Of a stretch of 64,000 nt of DNA, positions 60,761 through 64,000 are shown piece after piece. Source of the DNA: Mytilus trossulus (taxonomy: Eukaryota > Mollusca > Bivalvia > Mytilida > Mytilidae); assembly GCF_036588685.1 (NCBI RefSeq), contig NC_086384.1, positions 12,290,195 through 12,354,194 of the forward strand. Reading direction: 5' to 3'. The translations under genes were made by a program, and so were the position numbers. Below the pieces are notes generated by a model that saw only the letters and a program-made list of their open reading frames with translations, did no database searches and had not been told where the DNA came from. Every line of letters starts with the position of its first letter. The first letter of the stretch is position 1.

Positions 60761-62163
60761 TTCTCCTCTTAAATTTGATGTACCGGTTTCCCTTAGTTTT
60801 AGTTTGTAACCCGGATTTGTTTTTTGTTTTCTCAATTGATTTATGAATTTCGAACAGCGGAATACTACTGTTACCTTTATTTAGTATTTAAGCTAATGAT
60901 ATTCTACTGTTAGTTTTAATATACAATATGTTTAATATATGTTATCCAATATTTCATGTTATATACACAATGTTTTATATGTATATTGGAATGTATAATG
61001 TTAGATAAGTTGAGACTTTGATAAAATATTGAATTTGTATGAGGTCAATACAGGATATATTGCCCAAAGAAGTATATCGACCTCGGACTTCGTCCTCAGT
61101 CAATAAACTTCTTCCATTTCAATTTATCCTTGTTTCGACCTCCTATAAAGGCTATTATTGACTATTATTTTCTTATGAATATTATGTATATGTGCTTGAA
61201 TTTGCCTGAATAAAACTATACTATAATATCGATTCACTAATTTTCACGTTCTTTACGATTCTGTTTTGATTTAAATCATTGTTACAATCTAGTAAACTTC
61301 TCCTTATATTGCCTGCTTTTCAAATACGTGGATTTGCATATAAAATATACCAACAAGTAAAATGTATGCCGGCATCTACACACATGTTACGAGGTTGCAA
61401 AAGTGTTTTTTTTTTAATTTTTATGATACTTGTACAGAGCAAGGGCAATATTTTATATGCTAAGTGTAGAACAGAAGTTCGGGTCTTCTTTTGCAGTCTT
61501 TAATGCTTTACATTTATATATCAACCAGCTGACTCACAGTCGACCTTAAAGTTATGCCTCTTTGCAGATTACATTTTTGGTTATCAAGTTGGATCATCGG
61601 TACATGTATATATTTTCTCAGATATAATTGTTTTATACTTTACAAATGTAGCTTTTACCATGCATGCATTGTTCAAAAATATAATTAAAGTACTGCTCAT
61701 CGTTCTATTTGTAAAACTACAAATTGTGCAAATTGCCCAAATTTGCATAGATAATTCACGAAAAAATATTTTTGTGTAAAAAAAATATATGAGATAGATT
61801 TGTTTAAATTAATTAAGAATTTAAGAAACAAAATAACTTGTTTTTGCTTTCAAAAAGTAAACAAGAGTGCACGCGCTGAAATGTCTCGCCTTCTTTACAT
61901 ACCATTGATATTATGTTGATTCCTAAATATAAATAAAACCTTCACTACAACTATCACATTAACTTAACATGCTCCAAGAAAAAGGAAATGAAGGCTATAT
62001 AAACCAAACGAGAAATACATATACACCTTTCAATCATGTTATATAGTTGAAACAGACTTCACAAAAAAATACAAAGACTTAGCACTGAGCAACGAACCGT
62101 TAAATGAGGTCAAGGTCAAATTAAACCTGCGAGACTGACATGTAAATCATAAAATACTTCCAT

Positions 62164-63892
62164 AATGAGGAAATCCTTTGAATTCATGCTTTAGTAAAAC
62201 TTTTTCTGCTATGTTGAATTACAGGTTAAATAATTATGCAGATCATGTAGATCTGATTTCAAAGTCACAAGCAGGTTTTCGCAGAGTATTCTCTACTGTT
62301 GACAATATATGTGTATTGTATTCTTTAATTACTATATAATTTTCATTTGGTAAGAATCTATTTTGCACTTTTATAGACTTTAAAAGCGCTTTTGACACTG
62401 TATGGAGGTCAGGATTGTGGCAAAAAATGCAAAAATCAAACATTAAAGGTAAACTATTTTATGTGATCTATATAATATGTATCAAAATATAAAAAAACAT
62501 GTGTCAAGAAAGGAAATGAATTTTCCGATTTTTTAATATCTCATACAGGAGTGAAACAAGGTGAAAATCTATCACCTTTTTTAATTTCTTTGTTCCTAAA
62601 TGATTTAGAAAGTTATTTTGTGGAAAATAATATAGAAAGTCTAGATAATATTTCAAAGCTGTGCTTTTTAGTAAAAGGAAAGTAAAAGAAATCAGAATTT
62701 TATGATAAATGGTGAAAAAATTGAAATAGTTGATTCCTACTGCTACCTTAGTGTACTTTTCAATTACAACGGTAGCTTTTGTACAGCACGAAAAATACTT
62801 CTTCTTGTTCAAGCACAGAAGTCTTTGTATGCTCTATACCGAAAAAAAATAATATATGTATTCCCATCGATTTGCAGCTAAAACTTTTTGACTCAATGGT
62901 TAGTCCTGTTTTATTATATGCTTCAGAGGTATGGGGATTTGAAAATAAAGAAAGCATTGAGAAAATACACCTTCAATTTTGCAAAAACATTTTGAAATTA
63001 AGAAGCAGTACACCTAATTATATGGTGTATGGGGAACTCGGAAGATTCCCTTTGGAAACCATTGTTAAACGTCAAATGGTGTTGTTTTGGAATAACTTGT
63101 TATCGGAAAATAACAAGTTATCTTCCATTATGTATAAATTAATGCTTAAATTGCATTTTCAAAACCCCACAAAATTTAAATGGATTACGTACGTTAAATC
63201 CATATTTGACGAAAATGGAATTAGTTTTATTTGGTAAAATCAACTTCCATTGGATAAACTGGGATTAAAGAACATTATCTCACAAAAACTGAATGACCAA
63301 TTCATCCAACATTGGTTTGCACAAATGAATAACTCCTCAAGAAGTGCATTTTATTTATTTTATAAAGAGGAATTTCTTTTGGAAACCTATTTGATAAAGT
63401 TGAAGCTGTGGGACAGGATTTATATGGCAAAACTCAGATGTTCAAATTTAAAAATTCCTGTAGAAACGGGAAGATGGTCCGGAATTCCAAAAAATGCACG
63501 AATTTGTCATCTTTGTGTAAATGGAATAGGAGATGAATTTCATTTTCTTTTTAAATGTCAAAAACAGGAAATAAAACTGCCACAATATTATACTGCAAAT
63601 CCAACGGAGTACAAATTGAAACAGCTTTTAACATTTTGTCATGAAGAACTTTACAAAAACATAGCAATATTTTTTTTAAATTCTTACACGATACTTGTTA
63701 TTTATGTTAGACTTTTTTTTGTTTTCGTTGAATTATATGGTAGTTTGTAAATTGACATTTTCCAATATTTTACCATGTATGTAGCATTATTATGTTTAGT
63801 GTGAATGTATTGAGTATAAATACGTGTATATATGATGTCCTTTTGTACACCTATGTGTCTGAGGTTTATTAATAAAGTATTGTCTATTGTCA
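62164..63892 (+). mobile_element. LINE insertion inside tandem copy 4
   Basis: A non-LTR element of ~1.73 kb. RT remnants: SKSQAGFR (about 62262), FIDFKSAFDTVWRSGLW (about 62370-62420), GVKQGENLSPFLISLFLNDLE (about 62551-62612). The frame then breaks, and the YADD catalytic segment is missing between about 62645 and 62700. It ends near aataaagtattgtctattgt. A clear target duplication is not visible. Confidence 0.75.
62779..63750 (+). pseudogene. LINE reverse transcriptase C-terminal region, two open segments
   Basis: 62779-63237 (152 codons) contains LFDSMVSPVLLYASEVWGFEN and LHLQFCKNILK-type sequence typical of the LINE RT thumb and downstream region. After a stop, 63250-63750 continues with RWSGIPKNARICHLCVNGIGDEFHFLFKC, a Cys/His cluster usual near LINE C-termini. 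The two segments are separated by a stop at 63235-63237 and a shift. The element cannot encode an active RT. Confidence 0.75.
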
Positions 63893-64000
63893 TACACCAA
63901 ATATATATGACCAATAGCATAAAGTATTAGAACAAAAGACCAACACTAAAAAAACTGAACATTGACCACTATACCATGAAAATGAGGTCAAGGTCAGATG

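Larger units (their letters stand above)
60761..64000. repeat. Tandem ~2.56-kb unit, copy 4, interrupted and running off the window
   Basis: Follows copy 3 with small deletions (61770-62060) up to aaatacttccata near 62163. It resumes at about 63893 (caccaaatatatatgaccaa), matching the position in copy 3 near 59640. The intervening ~1.73 kb is a LINE insertion. Confidence 0.85.

Overview
This window reads as nuclear DNA of a marine bivalve, most likely a mussel (Mytilus or a close relative). It is AT-rich and gene-poor, has spliced genes with GT/AG introns, and is dominated by interspersed repeat families that I recall from mussel genomes. The organism call is an inference from repeat content and not from a marker gene.

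Layout. 1-8.3 kb: hammerhead-bearing tandem repeats (families F and A), Penelope-like element tails, a perfect 29-bp inverted repeat and unassigned AT-rich DNA. 10.0-10.6 kb: a MITE with perfect 21-bp terminal inverted repeats. 14.9-41.4 kb: the main find, four intact two-exon paralogues on the minus strand (17018-18345, 24613-26181, 33084-35135, 38689-41362). They encode secreted peptides of 86-92 residues with the cysteine pattern C-X6-C-X-C-X6-C-X4-CC and an Asp-rich C-terminus. Each copy comes with a conserved 5' leader hairpin and a downstream array of a ~37-bp degenerate repeat, so the unit of duplication was several kilobases. Retroelements lie between and inside the copies: a nearly intact Penelope-like RT at 27.7-29.2 kb, a 350-bp retrozyme tandem at 30.2-31.05 kb and a ~156-bp satellite at 31.5-32.1 kb. 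42.5-43.7 kb: a second, decayed Penelope-like RT. 47.9-49.7 kb: a B-box (TRIM-like) gene split by three frameshifts. 50.9-52.1 kb: a decayed LINE. 53.1-64 kb: at least four head-to-tail copies of a ~2.56-kb unit; the last is interrupted by a second LINE whose YADD motif is deleted.

Two systems deserve attention. First, the cysteine-rich peptide cluster, a candidate expanded secreted effector or defence family that I cannot match to a named family. Second, three small repeat families (A ~370 bp, E ~350 bp, F ~250 bp) that each carry a type I hammerhead ribozyme motif supported by compensatory changes, and that share a conserved folded RNA module with a UUCG-capped hairpin and a possible pseudoknot. 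These look like animal retrozymes. One intact hammerhead lies in sense orientation inside the intron of the fourth peptide gene.

The rest of the window is repeats and unassigned DNA. No tRNA, rRNA or CRISPR was seen.
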